A stretch of 64,000 nucleotides of DNA from G963667425 sp963667425 [NCBI: bacterium] (GTDB taxonomy: Bacteria > UBP6 > UBA1177). Position 1 is the stretch's first letter; the number at the start of each line of letters is the position of its first letter. The translations under genes and the position numbers were made by a program. The notes under the pieces are model-generated. The model had not been told where the DNA came from. It searched no databases and was given only the letters and a program-made list of their open reading frames with translations. Shown here piece by piece: positions 46,246 through 56,021 of the stretch. Where the stretch lies: NCBI GenBank assembly GCA_963667425.1, contig OY763407.1, positions 310,001-374,000 on the forward strand, in the 5' to 3' direction.

Positions 46246-46274
46246 TTGACTTTTAATTAATAGTCTATTATAAT
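46246..46274 (+). promoter_or_regulatory. Strong sigma-70 promoter of the 46324 lipoprotein gene
   Basis: TTGACT (46246-46251), a 17-base spacer and a perfect TATAAT (46269-46274), directly after the terminator. Start site near 46281. Confidence 0.75.
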
Positions 46275-46323
46275 CATTTGAGTTTTGAATCACAAAGTTT
46301 TAGTTTTATATAAGGAGGTTCTT

Positions 46324-46953
46324 ATGAGAAAGTTAACACTTATTGTTATGATGTTTATGGTCGGATTTGCTTTTATGACCGTTTCCTGTGAAAAAAAGAA
46401 AGAAGATCCAAAAGCTATGCTTGTAAATCTTTTTAATGATGGAAAGTACAGAGAAGCTAAACAGCAGGTAATAGCTTTAAGATTTAATTATCCTAATGAT
46501 CCTGAACTTACAGATTATGCTAAAAAAATCGATGCAAAACTCGCTCAGGAATTTTATGATAAATACTGGGCTGAAGCGGAAACGGCAGGAAACTATAAAG
46601 GCTGGGTCACAGCAATGATAAAGGCTCAGAAAGTTGAAAACATAAATAAAGATATGCTTAAAGACTGGAAAAAGAAAGCTGCAGTTGAAGCAGTTGCTGC
46701 TGCTGCAAAGGAAGATAAAGATGGAATGCTTCTTGCTCATCTTAAACAGCTTAATATTCGTTATCAGGTTCTTTCCTATAATGACAGACTTACATATATT
46801 ACTCAGTTCGTAAAAGAGGGACGTTTTCCTATGAGTGAATGGAAAGACACATTTACTAAAGAATATTCAGAACTTATGGATGCTGAAACAGGTGAGTTTG
46901 TCGGTTATCCTAAACCTGAAAAAGCTGAAAAACCTGCCGAAGCAAAGAAGTAG
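46324..46953 (+). CDS. Lipoprotein of unknown function, helical
   Basis: The 209-residue protein has a signal peptide with lipobox 'MTVSC' and a Lys-rich start to the mature part. One TPR-like pair ('LFNDGKYREAKQQVIALRFNYP') stands near the N-terminus. The rest is helical and charged, ending in a Lys/Glu/Pro/Ala tail. The ATG at 46324 is chosen for the GGAGG at 46314-46318. An upstream ATG at 46285 has no such site and lies right after the predicted transcription start. No family is recognised. Confidence 0.75.
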   Translation: MRKLTLIVMMFMVGFAFMTVSCEKKKEDPKAMLVNLFNDGKYREAKQQVIALRFNYPNDPELTDYAKKIDAKLAQEFYDKYWAEAETAGNYKGWVTAMIKAQKVENINKDMLKDWKKKAAVEAVAAAAKEDKDGMLLAHLKQLNIRYQVLSYNDRLTYITQFVKEGRFPMSEWKDTFTKEYSELMDAETGEFVGYPKPEKAEKPAEAKK

Positions 46954-46988
46954 TTTCTATTAAATTTCTATTTTATTTCCCCACAAAT

Positions 46989-47017
46989 TTGTATCTAACC
47001 TTTGTTCTAAGTATAAT
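46989..47017 (+). promoter_or_regulatory. Sigma-70 promoter of the alpha-2-macroglobulin gene
   Basis: TTGTAT (46989-46994), 17 bases, perfect TATAAT (47012-47017). Start site near 47024, with AGGAG before the ATG at 47054. Confidence 0.65.
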
Positions 47018-47053
47018 CTATCGGCTTATGCTGTCTTAAATTAGGAGAATTTT

Positions 47054-50000
47054 ATGTTTTTACAAAAATGGACTCTTTTTACTTTTATTTTCATTTCTCT
47101 TTTTATTGTGTCCTGTGCGGGCGATGGTTCAACAACATCTGCAAGTGACAGTGATAGAACAAAAAATGACTATGAGCCTCCAGAAGCTTATTTTGCTTAT
47201 GATAGTGAATGGAAGAAAATTGAAGAATTTGAGACAAAAGGGTTAACAAGATCAGCTCTTGAAACTTCAAGAAAGATTCTTAAAAGAGCTTATGAAGAAA
47301 AAAGTTCTCCTGAAATCATCAAAGGATGGATTCATGTTGTCAAATATGAATTTGAGCTTGGTGAAAAATCTCATGAAGAAGTTATAAGAGAGCTTGAATC
47401 TGCAAGACAGAAGGCACCTTTTCCTGAGAAGGAGGTTCTTTCGTCAATTACTGCCGATGTGTATCAGAGTTATCTTAATATGAACAGATTTAAGATAATG
47501 AGAAGAACATCTCTTCCTGAAAAAGATGTAAAATCTCTTGAAACATGGTCTATTGAAGATCTTAAAGATAAAATTAATGAACTTTACAAAGAATCTCTCA
47601 ACTATGGTGAATCTCTTGCATCAATAAATATTGACCTTTTTGATGCTGTAATAGAGAAAGGAACAGAAGAGAAAGATCTGAAACCTACAATATATGATCT
47701 TCTTGCATGGAAAGCGTATGAATATCTTATTGTTGAGTCAAATTATGATGCTGAAAGAATAAATACTTCAATCATAGATTCCAAAGAAGCTTTTTCTCCT
47801 GCAGAGCCTTTTGTAAATTTTTATACAAATCTCAAAGATAACGATAAGAAGTTTTCTGCTATTTCTCTCCTTGCAGATATTACAAAAATTCATATTAAAG
47901 ATAAAAATATTACTGCATTAATAAATGTTGAACTTGAGAGACTGGAGTTTATATATAACAACACTGCAATGACTGAAAAAGATAAATATTATGAAAGCTC
48001 TCTTCAGTTTATGGCTAAAAAATATTCTGAAATTCCAGCTTCAGCAATGATTCAATATAAACTTGCTTCCTATTATGTTGATACAGTTTCCGAGTTAAAA
48101 AATTCAGAAGGTTTTGTTAAAGCTGCTTCAGTATGCAATGATGCAATAGCAAAATATCCAAGTTCATATGGTTCTTCAAAATGTATAGAGATACTTGACA
48201 GTGTTAACAGCAGAGATGTTTCAATAAAAACAGAGTCTTTAAACGCTCCTGACAAACCTTTCAGAGCTCTTCTCGGGTATAGAAATATAGAGACAGCATA
48301 CATGAATATAATAAAGCTGCCATATGATTTTTCAGACAAGACAAGAGATATGAGACTTACAACCGCTGATATTTTTGAAAAAATAAAGACTTACAATTCT
48401 GTGAAGAAATATCAGATATCTCTTCCTGGTGTTGGAGATAAGGATTCTCACTCTACAGAAATAAAAATAGATTCTCTTCCTGCCGGATATTATGCAGTAA
48501 TAGCATCAAACAACCAGGATTTTTCATATAACAAGAATGGTGTTTCGTGGTCTTATGTGAATGTATCTGCAATGACTCCTTTTTTTAGAACAGAAAATGA
48601 TAAACTAAGGCTTGTTGTAACTGAAAGTACAACAGGTGAGCCTTTGGAAGGTGTAAAAGCAACTTTAAAAAGAAGTAGTTATAATTATCAGAGCAGAGAA
48701 GTTTCAAGAGATAAAGTTGCTGAATTTTCTACCAGCAGAAGAGGTGAGGTCTATTTTGATATAGCAAAAATAGAAAGAAGATTTAACGGACAACTTTATA
48801 TCGAACTTACAAGAGGAAATGATTTTATAAGTCTGCCGGTTTATGCTGCCGGTAACTACTATTCTTCAAAAAGAAGACCTTATCTGTATTATTTTACTGA
48901 CAGAGCAATATATAAGCCCGGTGATACTGTCAGATTTAAAGCCATAGCTGTAAATTCCGGTGGCGATGATTTTCCTGAAATAGCCGAAGATCTCCCTGTT
49001 ACTGTAGATTTTCTTAACGTAAACAGAAAGCATATCTCTTCCATTTCTCTTACTTCAAATAAATATGGTTCTATTTCAGGTTCTTTTGAAATTCCTACCG
49101 GAAAACTTAATGGAACCATGTATATTCAGGCTAAAAATATTTCAGGACAGGGATATGTAAATGTAGAGGAATATAAAAGCAGCACATTTAAAGGAAAAAT
49201 TGATGTTCCTGAAAAGGAATTTAAGCTGGGAAATAATGTTACGTTAGATCTTAAAGCTGAAACATTTACAGGCTCTCCTCTTGCGAATGCAACTGTAAAA
49301 TATACTGTGACAAGACTTCCTTTTTTTCCTTATCCATGGTTTGCACGTTACTACATAGGTTCCTACGCATCTAAAGTTATAGATCGTGGAGAAGGTATTT
49401 TAGATAAGGATGGAAATTTCAAAATAAAATTTAAGGCGGAAGCGGATGACACGATTTCTGAAGAGCTTCAGCCGGCGTTTATTTTTGATGTTACAGCTGA
49501 TATTACCGATGTGAGTGGTGAAACACATTCTTTTAAAGGAAGTGTAAAAATAGGTTCAAGAAGCCTTGTGCTTGAAACCACTCTTGGAGAAGCAATAAAT
49601 CGTGAAAAAATGACAACAGTTAATATTGTTGCTAAAAATCTTGCCGGAAAAGAGCTTGATGTTTCGGGTAATGTTGAAATTTATGCTCTTCCACCAGCAG
49701 AAAGACTTATTCGAGGTAGACTTTGGAGTGCCCCTGATCAGTTTGTAATGTCAGAAAAAGATTACATAAAAGATTTCCCTCATGACATATATAAAGGAAA
49801 CAATGATGAGCTTTCAATGAATGGAACACTGGTTTCAAAATCAAATTTTGATCTTTCAAAGAGTAAAAAACTTGTTTTCAGACGTCTCACTGAATGGAAA
49901 CCTGGAAGATACAGACTTGTACTTAAGGCTAAGGATAAATTTGGCAGAGATGTTGAATATGTAAAACATTTCTCAATATATTCATCAGAAAGAAAAGGTT

Positions 50001-53000
50001 TTTCCGATAATGTATATTCAAGAGTTACAACACTTACTGATAAAGTTGAGCCGGGAAATGAAGCAGCAGTACTTTTTTCTGTAGGATCGCCTAAAACTTA
50101 TGTTTATTTTGATATTTTCAGAAAAGGTAGAAACCCTGAAAGAAAAATATTTATTATGGATGTTGCAACTACTGTAATAAAAATACCGGTGACAGAGGCT
50201 GATAGAGGAGGTATTGCATACAGTTATATTTTTTCAAAAGACGGCAGACTTTTCTCCGGTTCGGGAAATATAGATATTCCATGGTCAAACAAGCAGCTTA
50301 ATGTAACTTTTACCAAATCGCATGATAAAATAAAGCCGGGAGAGGATGACGAATGGGAAATAACCGTTGCAAAAAGTCGTGGAGGTGCAGCTGATGCAGA
50401 ACTTCTTCTTACAGCATACGATGAAGCTCTGGATCTTATATATCCTAATAACTGGAATTTTTCTCTATTTGGTTTAAATTATTTCAATACAGGATGGAAT
50501 CGTAATCTGGCAGATTCAATAGCTAGAGAATATCAGCTTTCAGAAAATTGGAATCTTTATAGAAATGCAGAATATAGAACACCTACAATGTTCAATTATT
50601 TCGGATTAAATTTGTATAATTACGCTTATGATCGCAGAAGAAATGCTTTAGGTATTGGTGGCCTTGGTACTCGCAGCTCAGAAGCCTATAAAAAAGGTAT
50701 GGCGGCACCAATGGCAGCAAGAGCTCAAAATGAAATGGATGGAACTGTTGAGCTAAGCGAATCACTTGCTTCAGGTGAATCTGAAGTTGTTACACAAAGT
50801 TTGAATGCCGAAAAAGACAAAATGGCTGATGATATAAATCAGGGAAGTAATGGTTCGCCTGCAGTTAGAGATATAAAAGCTCAGACAGCATTCTTTTTCC
50901 CTGAACTTGTAACAGAAAAAGATGGAAAAGCTGTTTTTAAATTCAAGGCTCCCGGAAGGCTTACTTCATGGAAAGTGAAAGGTCTGGCCCATACTCAGTC
51001 TCTTGAATCGGCTATTTTTGAGAAATCTTTTATTACAAGCAAGGAACTTATGGTTCAGACAGAAGCTCCTTCGTTTGTAAGAAGCAGTGATGTAATAACC
51101 TTTGCAACAAAAATAACCAATCTTCACGATGAGCCTCTTTCCGGTCAGGCGGAGATAAGCTTTACTGATCCGCAGGGAACTGATATTACATCTAACTTTA
51201 AAGGCTCTCAACCAAAGAATTTTTCAGTTAAACCGGGAGACGTTACTGTTGTTGAATGGAATATTTATATTCCTGAAGCTCTGTGGAAAACAGTTGCATG
51301 GAGTGTTAAAGCGGCATCTGCCCATTTTTCAGATGCAGAGGGTTCAACATTTGACTTATTACCTGATACAATGAAAGTTGTTGATACTCTGCCTTTTTAT
51401 GCAGAATCAGGAACTGAGCTTCAGGTCAATTTTGATAAACTGAAAAATATAAATAGTGAAGGAAAAGTTGTTTTTGAATTTGTTCAGAATCCTGTTTACT
51501 ATGCTGCATGGGCTCTTCCATACATAGTGAAAAGAGACAGGGAAAATTCGGAACTGGTAAGTGACAGACTTTATGCAAATATGACGGCTAAATATATTGC
51601 AGATCAAATACCTGGCATAAAAACTTTAATAGAAGCATGGAGAAAGGAAGGTTCTCTGAAAAGTGAGCTTGAAAAGAATAGTGATCTTAAAAAAGCATCA
51701 CTTGATGAAACTCCGTGGGAAAATCAGGCGGATGATGAAACTGCTCAGAGATTAAGAATAATAAGACTGTTTGATGATAATGCAATTAAGAGCGAAACTG
51801 AAGATGCAATAAAACTCCTTAAAAAACTACAGGCGGATGATGGTGGTTTTCCATGGTTTAATGGGATGCGTTCATCATATTTTATGAGTACCAGGATAGG
51901 TCTTAAACTTGGAAGACTTAAATCTTTAAGAAACTTTGATGGAGACAGAATTTCAGGCATTACTTCTCCTCTCCTTACCTTTATTGACGGCGAAATGAAC
52001 AGATCTTATAAGGAAATCAAAAAAGATTACAGAAAAGATTATATGCCGGGATACTTTGATTATTTTTACCTTTATATGAGAAGTTATTTTAAAGAAATAG
52101 CCATTGATAGTGAAAACAGGGAAGCTTTTGATTTCTTTCTTGATAAAACTCTTCAAAACTGGGTAAAGCAGCCATATAATACAAAATTTATGGCTGTTGT
52201 AACAGCTGCAAGGTTTGGTAAGGATAAAATAGCAAAAGAAATAATGCTTTCACTTAAAGAAACAGCAATAGTTAAAGATGGACTTATGAGCTGGAACTGG
52301 GGTAACGACTGGAACAGTGCACCAATTTCATCAGAAACTTCCGCAATAGAGGCTTTTCTTGAACTTGAAGGTAATGTACCTGAATTAGACATGATGAAGA
52401 GATGGCTTCTTGATAATAAGGAGACAAATATGTGGCCTTCATCGGTTGCAACCTCGGATGCGGTTTATGCTCTTCTTCTTACCGGTACAGATTGGACAAA
52501 GCGTGATGTAACTCCTGAAATTATAGATATGAAAGGTAATTCTCTAATGCCTAAAGCATCTAAAAAAGAGACTGCTACAGGATATTTCAGACTTGATATG
52601 ACAGTTACTGAAGCTAAAGAAAAGATTGCCTCTTTTACAGTTAGAAATGATTCCAAGTCACCTGTCTGGGGCGCTGCATATATAATTTATGATAAAAAGA
52701 TAGCCGAAATTGAATCAGCAGCATCAGGGCTTACGATAGAAAAAGATTTTTACAGGAAAGATACAAAAGAAAATAAGGAAATTCTTGTCTCTGTAAAAAA
52801 TGAAGTATCCAGAGGTGAAAGATTGACATCAAGAATGGTTATAACTTCACCGAAGGAAATGGATTTTATCCATATCAGAGATATGAGACCGGCAGGAACC
52901 TCTATGGTTGAGCAGCTTTCGGGAATAGAAGCAAGAGAAGGGCTTTACTATTACAGGACATCATCAAAATCATACACCGATCTTTTTATTTATCATCTTC

Positions 53001-53140
53001 CTAAAGGTACTGTAGTTATAGACTATGAAATATTTGTAAACAGCAGAGGAAATCTTACAAGTGGAACTGCTGAGATTGAATCTTCATACACACCTAAATA
53101 TAAGGCACGAACAAAAGCTTTTATTCTCAATGTAAAATAA
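47054..53140 (+). CDS. Alpha-2-macroglobulin family lipoprotein without the thioester motif
   Basis: The 2028-residue protein starts with a lipoprotein signal ('LFIVSC'). The first 400 or so residues are helical. MG-type beta domains follow from about 480 ('YYFTDRAIYKPGDTVRFKAIA' is the MG2-like signature). A Ser/Ala-rich bait-like stretch is at about 1190-1275, and the A2M core begins at 'DIKAQTAFFFPEL' (about 1278). At the place of the CxEQ thioester (about 1494-1505) the sequence is 'RENSELVSDRLYAN', with no Cys and no Gln. Later parts resemble the alpha-helical toroid and the MG10 end. Such proteins are thought to trap proteases in the periplasm. This one would work without covalent linking. 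Confidence 0.88.
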   Translation: MFLQKWTLFTFIFISLFIVSCAGDGSTTSASDSDRTKNDYEPPEAYFAYDSEWKKIEEFETKGLTRSALETSRKILKRAYEEKSSPEIIKGWIHVVKYEFELGEKSHEEVIRELESARQKAPFPEKEVLSSITADVYQSYLNMNRFKIMRRTSLPEKDVKSLETWSIEDLKDKINELYKESLNYGESLASINIDLFDAVIEKGTEEKDLKPTIYDLLAWKAYEYLIVESNYDAERINTSIIDSKEAFSPAEPFVNFYTNLKDNDKKFSAISLLADITKIHIKDKNITALINVELERLEFIYNNTAMTEKDKYYESSLQFMAKKYSEIPASAMIQYKLASYYVDTVSELKNSEGFVKAASVCNDAIAKYPSSYGSSKCIEILDSVNSRDVSIKTESLNAPDKPFRALLGYRNIETAYMNIIKLPYDFSDKTRDMRLTTADIFEKIKTYNSVKKYQISLPGVGDKDSHSTEIKIDSLPAGYYAVIASNNQDFSYNKNGVSWSYVNVSAMTPFFRTENDKLRLVVTESTTGEPLEGVKATLKRSSYNYQSREVSRDKVAEFSTSRRGEVYFDIAKIERRFNGQLYIELTRGNDFISLPVYAAGNYYSSKRRPYLYYFTDRAIYKPGDTVRFKAIAVNSGGDDFPEIAEDLPVTVDFLNVNRKHISSISLTSNKYGSISGSFEIPTGKLNGTMYIQAKNISGQGYVNVEEYKSSTFKGKIDVPEKEFKLGNNVTLDLKAETFTGSPLANATVKYTVTRLPFFPYPWFARYYIGSYASKVIDRGEGILDKDGNFKIKFKAEADDTISEELQPAFIFDVTADITDVSGETHSFKGSVKIGSRSLVLETTLGEAINREKMTTVNIVAKNLAGKELDVSGNVEIYALPPAERLIRGRLWSAPDQFVMSEKDYIKDFPHDIYKGNNDELSMNGTLVSKSNFDLSKSKKLVFRRLTEWKPGRYRLVLKAKDKFGRDVEYVKHFSIYSSERKGFSDNVYSRVTTLTDKVEPGNEAAVLFSVGSPKTYVYFDIFRKGRNPERKIFIMDVATTVIKIPVTEADRGGIAYSYIFSKDGRLFSGSGNIDIPWSNKQLNVTFTKSHDKIKPGEDDEWEITVAKSRGGAADAELLLTAYDEALDLIYPNNWNFSLFGLNYFNTGWNRNLADSIAREYQLSENWNLYRNAEYRTPTMFNYFGLNLYNYAYDRRRNALGIGGLGTRSSEAYKKGMAAPMAARAQNEMDGTVELSESLASGESEVVTQSLNAEKDKMADDINQGSNGSPAVRDIKAQTAFFFPELVTEKDGKAVFKFKAPGRLTSWKVKGLAHTQSLESAIFEKSFITSKELMVQTEAPSFVRSSDVITFATKITNLHDEPLSGQAEISFTDPQGTDITSNFKGSQPKNFSVKPGDVTVVEWNIYIPEALWKTVAWSVKAASAHFSDAEGSTFDLLPDTMKVVDTLPFYAESGTELQVNFDKLKNINSEGKVVFEFVQNPVYYAAWALPYIVKRDRENSELVSDRLYANMTAKYIADQIPGIKTLIEAWRKEGSLKSELEKNSDLKKASLDETPWENQADDETAQRLRIIRLFDDNAIKSETEDAIKLLKKLQADDGGFPWFNGMRSSYFMSTRIGLKLGRLKSLRNFDGDRISGITSPLLTFIDGEMNRSYKEIKKDYRKDYMPGYFDYFYLYMRSYFKEIAIDSENREAFDFFLDKTLQNWVKQPYNTKFMAVVTAARFGKDKIAKEIMLSLKETAIVKDGLMSWNWGNDWNSAPISSETSAIEAFLELEGNVPELDMMKRWLLDNKETNMWPSSVATSDAVYALLLTGTDWTKRDVTPEIIDMKGNSLMPKASKKETATGYFRLDMTVTEAKEKIASFTVRNDSKSPVWGAAYIIYDKKIAEIESAASGLTIEKDFYRKDTKENKEILVSVKNEVSRGERLTSRMVITSPKEMDFIHIRDMRPAGTSMVEQLSGIEAREGLYYYRTSSKSYTDLFIYHLPKGTVVIDYEIFVNSRGNLTSGTAEIESSYTPKYKARTKAFILNVK

Positions 53141-53175
53141 AATATTTCTATATTTATTTTTTTTCATTTTAACTA

Positions 53176-53204
53176 TTGCAAAGAATCCTTTTATATGTTA
53201 TAGC
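53176..53204 (+). promoter_or_regulatory. Possible promoter of the Cys-rich lipoprotein gene
   Basis: TTGCAA (53176-53181) and TATAGC (53199-53204) at 17 bases. The -10 match is only moderate. The gene has a GGGGGG ribosome site before the ATG. Confidence 0.3.
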
Positions 53205-53329
53205 TTTATTAGCTTTCTATTATTCTGATATTGTTGTTGTTTTTCATTTTTTAAACAATAGGCAGCCTGGTAAAACTGTGGGGGCTTTTTTACCTTTCAC
53301 TATCTGCCTTTAATTCCACAGGGGGGAAT

Positions 53330-55930
53330 ATGATTAAGAAAAAATCTATTATTCTATTATTATCTTTTTTATTTTTGTTTTTTGCTGTGTCATGTGATGA
53401 TTCAACTAATTCACCGGTAAAAGATAACGATGCATTGCCTGAAGCGGATGAAGATGCGGATACTGATTTTATTGATGATGAAGATTTTAATGATGATGAC
53501 ATTGATGTTGAAAATCCAGATACTGACAGCGACGGACCTATTGCAAACGAATGTACAAAACTTACAATAAAAGAAGTTTTTCCTTCCGGAGGATGGACAA
53601 AGATCAACGGCGGTGACTGGCCTCAGGAAGATGGAAACTGGGGTTCAACAGCAAAACAGGTTTACAGAATTGAATTTGAACCTATTTTAGGTAAAACTGA
53701 TGTCCCTGATTATCTTTATATTGAATTTTATGGAGACTATGATACATCTGAAGGAAGCCTCAGTTTTCCTTTGACAGGTAAAAACAGCAGTTATGCAACC
53801 TGTGAAGAATGTGCACTGGTTTTCGAAGATACAAACGAAGGTCTGGTTGATAGAATTTATATGGCTAAAGAGGGAACTCTTGTTCTTGAAGATGCTTCAA
53901 GTCTTGATAAAGGACTTTCAAAAGGTCGCATTGAGAATCTTAAACTTGTAGATTCAAAAGATAGTTCTGAAAATGCTAAATGTCTTACGGCCGATTTTTC
54001 ATGGAATACTTTCTGCGAACCATCATGTGAAGGTAAAGTTTGCGGTGATAATGGTTGCGGTGGTGTCTGCGGTGTTTGTGATGAAGGCTACAGATGTTCT
54101 GAAAACGGTGCAAGCTGTGATGAAATAGTTTGCAAAGAGATAAAAGGTGTTACATTTGCGCCGGAAGGCTTTGATTTTTATGAAGGATACGTTTTAAGTT
54201 CTCCAATGGAGAACATTTATGATGAAAACAAACCTGATTCAATAGGAATTTATTTTTACGGTAAATATGATGCACTTCCTTTTACAGCTGACCTTTCTGA
54301 TGAAAGTCACTCTGCCTTTGCTACGTGCAAAGAATGTGTTTACGCTTATACAGATGTAGTTAACGGCAACATTTCTAAAATGTTTTTCCAGAAATCAGGA
54401 ACACTTTCGATTTCAGAAGCAGTCTTAGATAGTGAAAGTAAAATGACATCAAAATCAAAAGGATCTATATCTAACTTAAAACTTGTTGAAGTTGATGCAG
54501 ACAGCAAACCTATTGCAGGCGGTGACTGTCTTGTACTCTCTTCTATAAATTGGGATACAACAGCCAACACTCTTCCTGATGAATGTCAGAGCGATGCAGA
54601 CTGCGAAACAAGCACAAGACCCGACAAGATAAACACATGTATAACCTCGCAGGTTCCTAAAGTCTGCAGACTTGTTTCAAAGGAAGATCTTGTAATAAGT
54701 GAATATATTCATTCAACATCAAGTGCTTCAAGAGCAATAGAAATAACAAATGTTGGCGATAGCGACATCGACCTTTCAAACTATAAACTTGTTCATGAAA
54801 ATCAAGGACTTAGCAAAACTTATGAACTTTTACTTAACACCTGCGGAACAGAAACAACTTTAGGTAAAAATGAAATAATAGTTGTTGCCAACAATGCTGC
54901 ATCTGCACCTGAAGAGATAAAAGCCGTTACAACATGTGTTGCCGGAACAGTTACAATGTTTAACGGTGATGATAAAGTTCTTCTCTATAAAAAACAGGGT
55001 GAATCATGGGTAGTTGTTGACAGCGTGGGTGATAAAGATAACTTTCCTTCAGGTGATGGCTGGAGTGTTGCAGGTGTTGAAAATGCAACAAAAATTCATA
55101 CTCTTTTAAGGAAAACAGGAAATTTCGGAACTTCAGACTGGTCAGAATCTGCCGGAACAACGGAAAGTAATTCTCAATGGATAGTTATTTCAGGGTTTCA
55201 AAATGAAGTTGAAACTCCATATCTTGGAAACATTGGCAAACTTACATCTGTTTACATTCCTGGAAATCCATGTGACGGTGTTACATGCAGCGGTCATGGT
55301 ACATGCTCTGTTGTAAGTGGTGCTGCATCATGTGATTGTGACGCTCCTTATGTAGGAAGTGGTACAGAAGAGTGCAGTGTTCCTGCCTGCGCTGAAACAT
55401 GTGGTGGCGTTGATGCTATAATAGGCTGCTCAACTGCTGGTGGCACATGTTCATGTGCTGAAGGATATGAAAATGAAGATAATGATCCTTTTAAAAAGTG
55501 TATTGCAGTAGTTGCAGAAGATTGTTCCTCATGTGGAGATGCAGCTGCCGTAAAAGACTGTCCTGAATATTTTGGTACAAAAATGTGCAACTGCAATGAA
55601 GGATATGAAAACTCAGATCCTAATGATAGTACAACCCAGTGTGTTGCCTCGCTTGACTGTTCACCATGCGGAGACACAGCAGCAGTAAAAAGTTGCCAGG
55701 AATATTTTGGAGCACTAATCTGTGAATGTAATGAAGGTTATGAGCATGCAGATCCTAACGCTGATGATACTCCATGTGTTGCCTCTCTTGACTGTTCACC
55801 ATGCGGAGATACTGCAGCAGTAAAAAGTTGCCAGGAATATTTTGGAGCACTAATCTGTGAATGTAACGAAGGTTATGTACATCAGAACCCTGAAGCAGAT
55901 GACACTCCATGTATACTTGCTTCTTTATAA
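53330..55930 (+). CDS. Cys-rich lipoprotein with Asp-rich linker, LTD domain and 45-residue Cys repeats
   Basis: The 866-residue protein has a lipobox 'FAVSC', an Asp/Glu-rich linker (about 25-65) and two copies of a ~130-residue domain (about 70-225 and 265-405), each with 'YATCEECALVF' or 'FATCKECVYAY' and 'GTL'. Between them stands the 'CEGKVCGDNGCGGVCGVC' motif common in deltaproteobacterial surface proteins. Residues about 455-640 contain a lamin-tail-like domain ('LVISEYIHSTSSASRAIEITNVG', 'DIDLSNYKL'). The C-terminus has an EGF-like unit then four 45-residue Cys-rich repeats. It is likely a surface-exposed adhesion or binding protein. The partner is unknown. Confidence 0.78.
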   Translation: MIKKKSIILLLSFLFLFFAVSCDDSTNSPVKDNDALPEADEDADTDFIDDEDFNDDDIDVENPDTDSDGPIANECTKLTIKEVFPSGGWTKINGGDWPQEDGNWGSTAKQVYRIEFEPILGKTDVPDYLYIEFYGDYDTSEGSLSFPLTGKNSSYATCEECALVFEDTNEGLVDRIYMAKEGTLVLEDASSLDKGLSKGRIENLKLVDSKDSSENAKCLTADFSWNTFCEPSCEGKVCGDNGCGGVCGVCDEGYRCSENGASCDEIVCKEIKGVTFAPEGFDFYEGYVLSSPMENIYDENKPDSIGIYFYGKYDALPFTADLSDESHSAFATCKECVYAYTDVVNGNISKMFFQKSGTLSISEAVLDSESKMTSKSKGSISNLKLVEVDADSKPIAGGDCLVLSSINWDTTANTLPDECQSDADCETSTRPDKINTCITSQVPKVCRLVSKEDLVISEYIHSTSSASRAIEITNVGDSDIDLSNYKLVHENQGLSKTYELLLNTCGTETTLGKNEIIVVANNAASAPEEIKAVTTCVAGTVTMFNGDDKVLLYKKQGESWVVVDSVGDKDNFPSGDGWSVAGVENATKIHTLLRKTGNFGTSDWSESAGTTESNSQWIVISGFQNEVETPYLGNIGKLTSVYIPGNPCDGVTCSGHGTCSVVSGAASCDCDAPYVGSGTEECSVPACAETCGGVDAIIGCSTAGGTCSCAEGYENEDNDPFKKCIAVVAEDCSSCGDAAAVKDCPEYFGTKMCNCNEGYENSDPNDSTTQCVASLDCSPCGDTAAVKSCQEYFGALICECNEGYEHADPNADDTPCVASLDCSPCGDTAAVKSCQEYFGALICECNEGYVHQNPEADDTPCILASL
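55511..55915 (+). repeat. Tandem 135-bp coding repeats
   Basis: Three 135-bp units (55511-55645, 55646-55780, 55781-55915) encode 45-residue Cys-rich modules ('SCGDAAAVKDC' or 'PCGDTAAVKSC', then 'EYFG', 'CNEGY', and a closing Cys). The second and third are nearly identical at DNA level over their first ~100 bases, which indicates recent duplication. A fourth, more diverged unit precedes them from about 55384. Confidence 0.85.
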
Positions 55931-56021
55931 TTTCTATTAGCCAACTAAATTCTATTTAAATCAAAAATTGCTTTTTCATCAATAAATCATTAGAAAGTAT
56001 AGAATAGTTTTGGGAGTTCTT

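Noticed and set aside
55348-55677. Minus-strand open frame across the Cys repeats
   Set aside because: It is an antisense shadow of a repetitive gene with clear domains on the plus strand.
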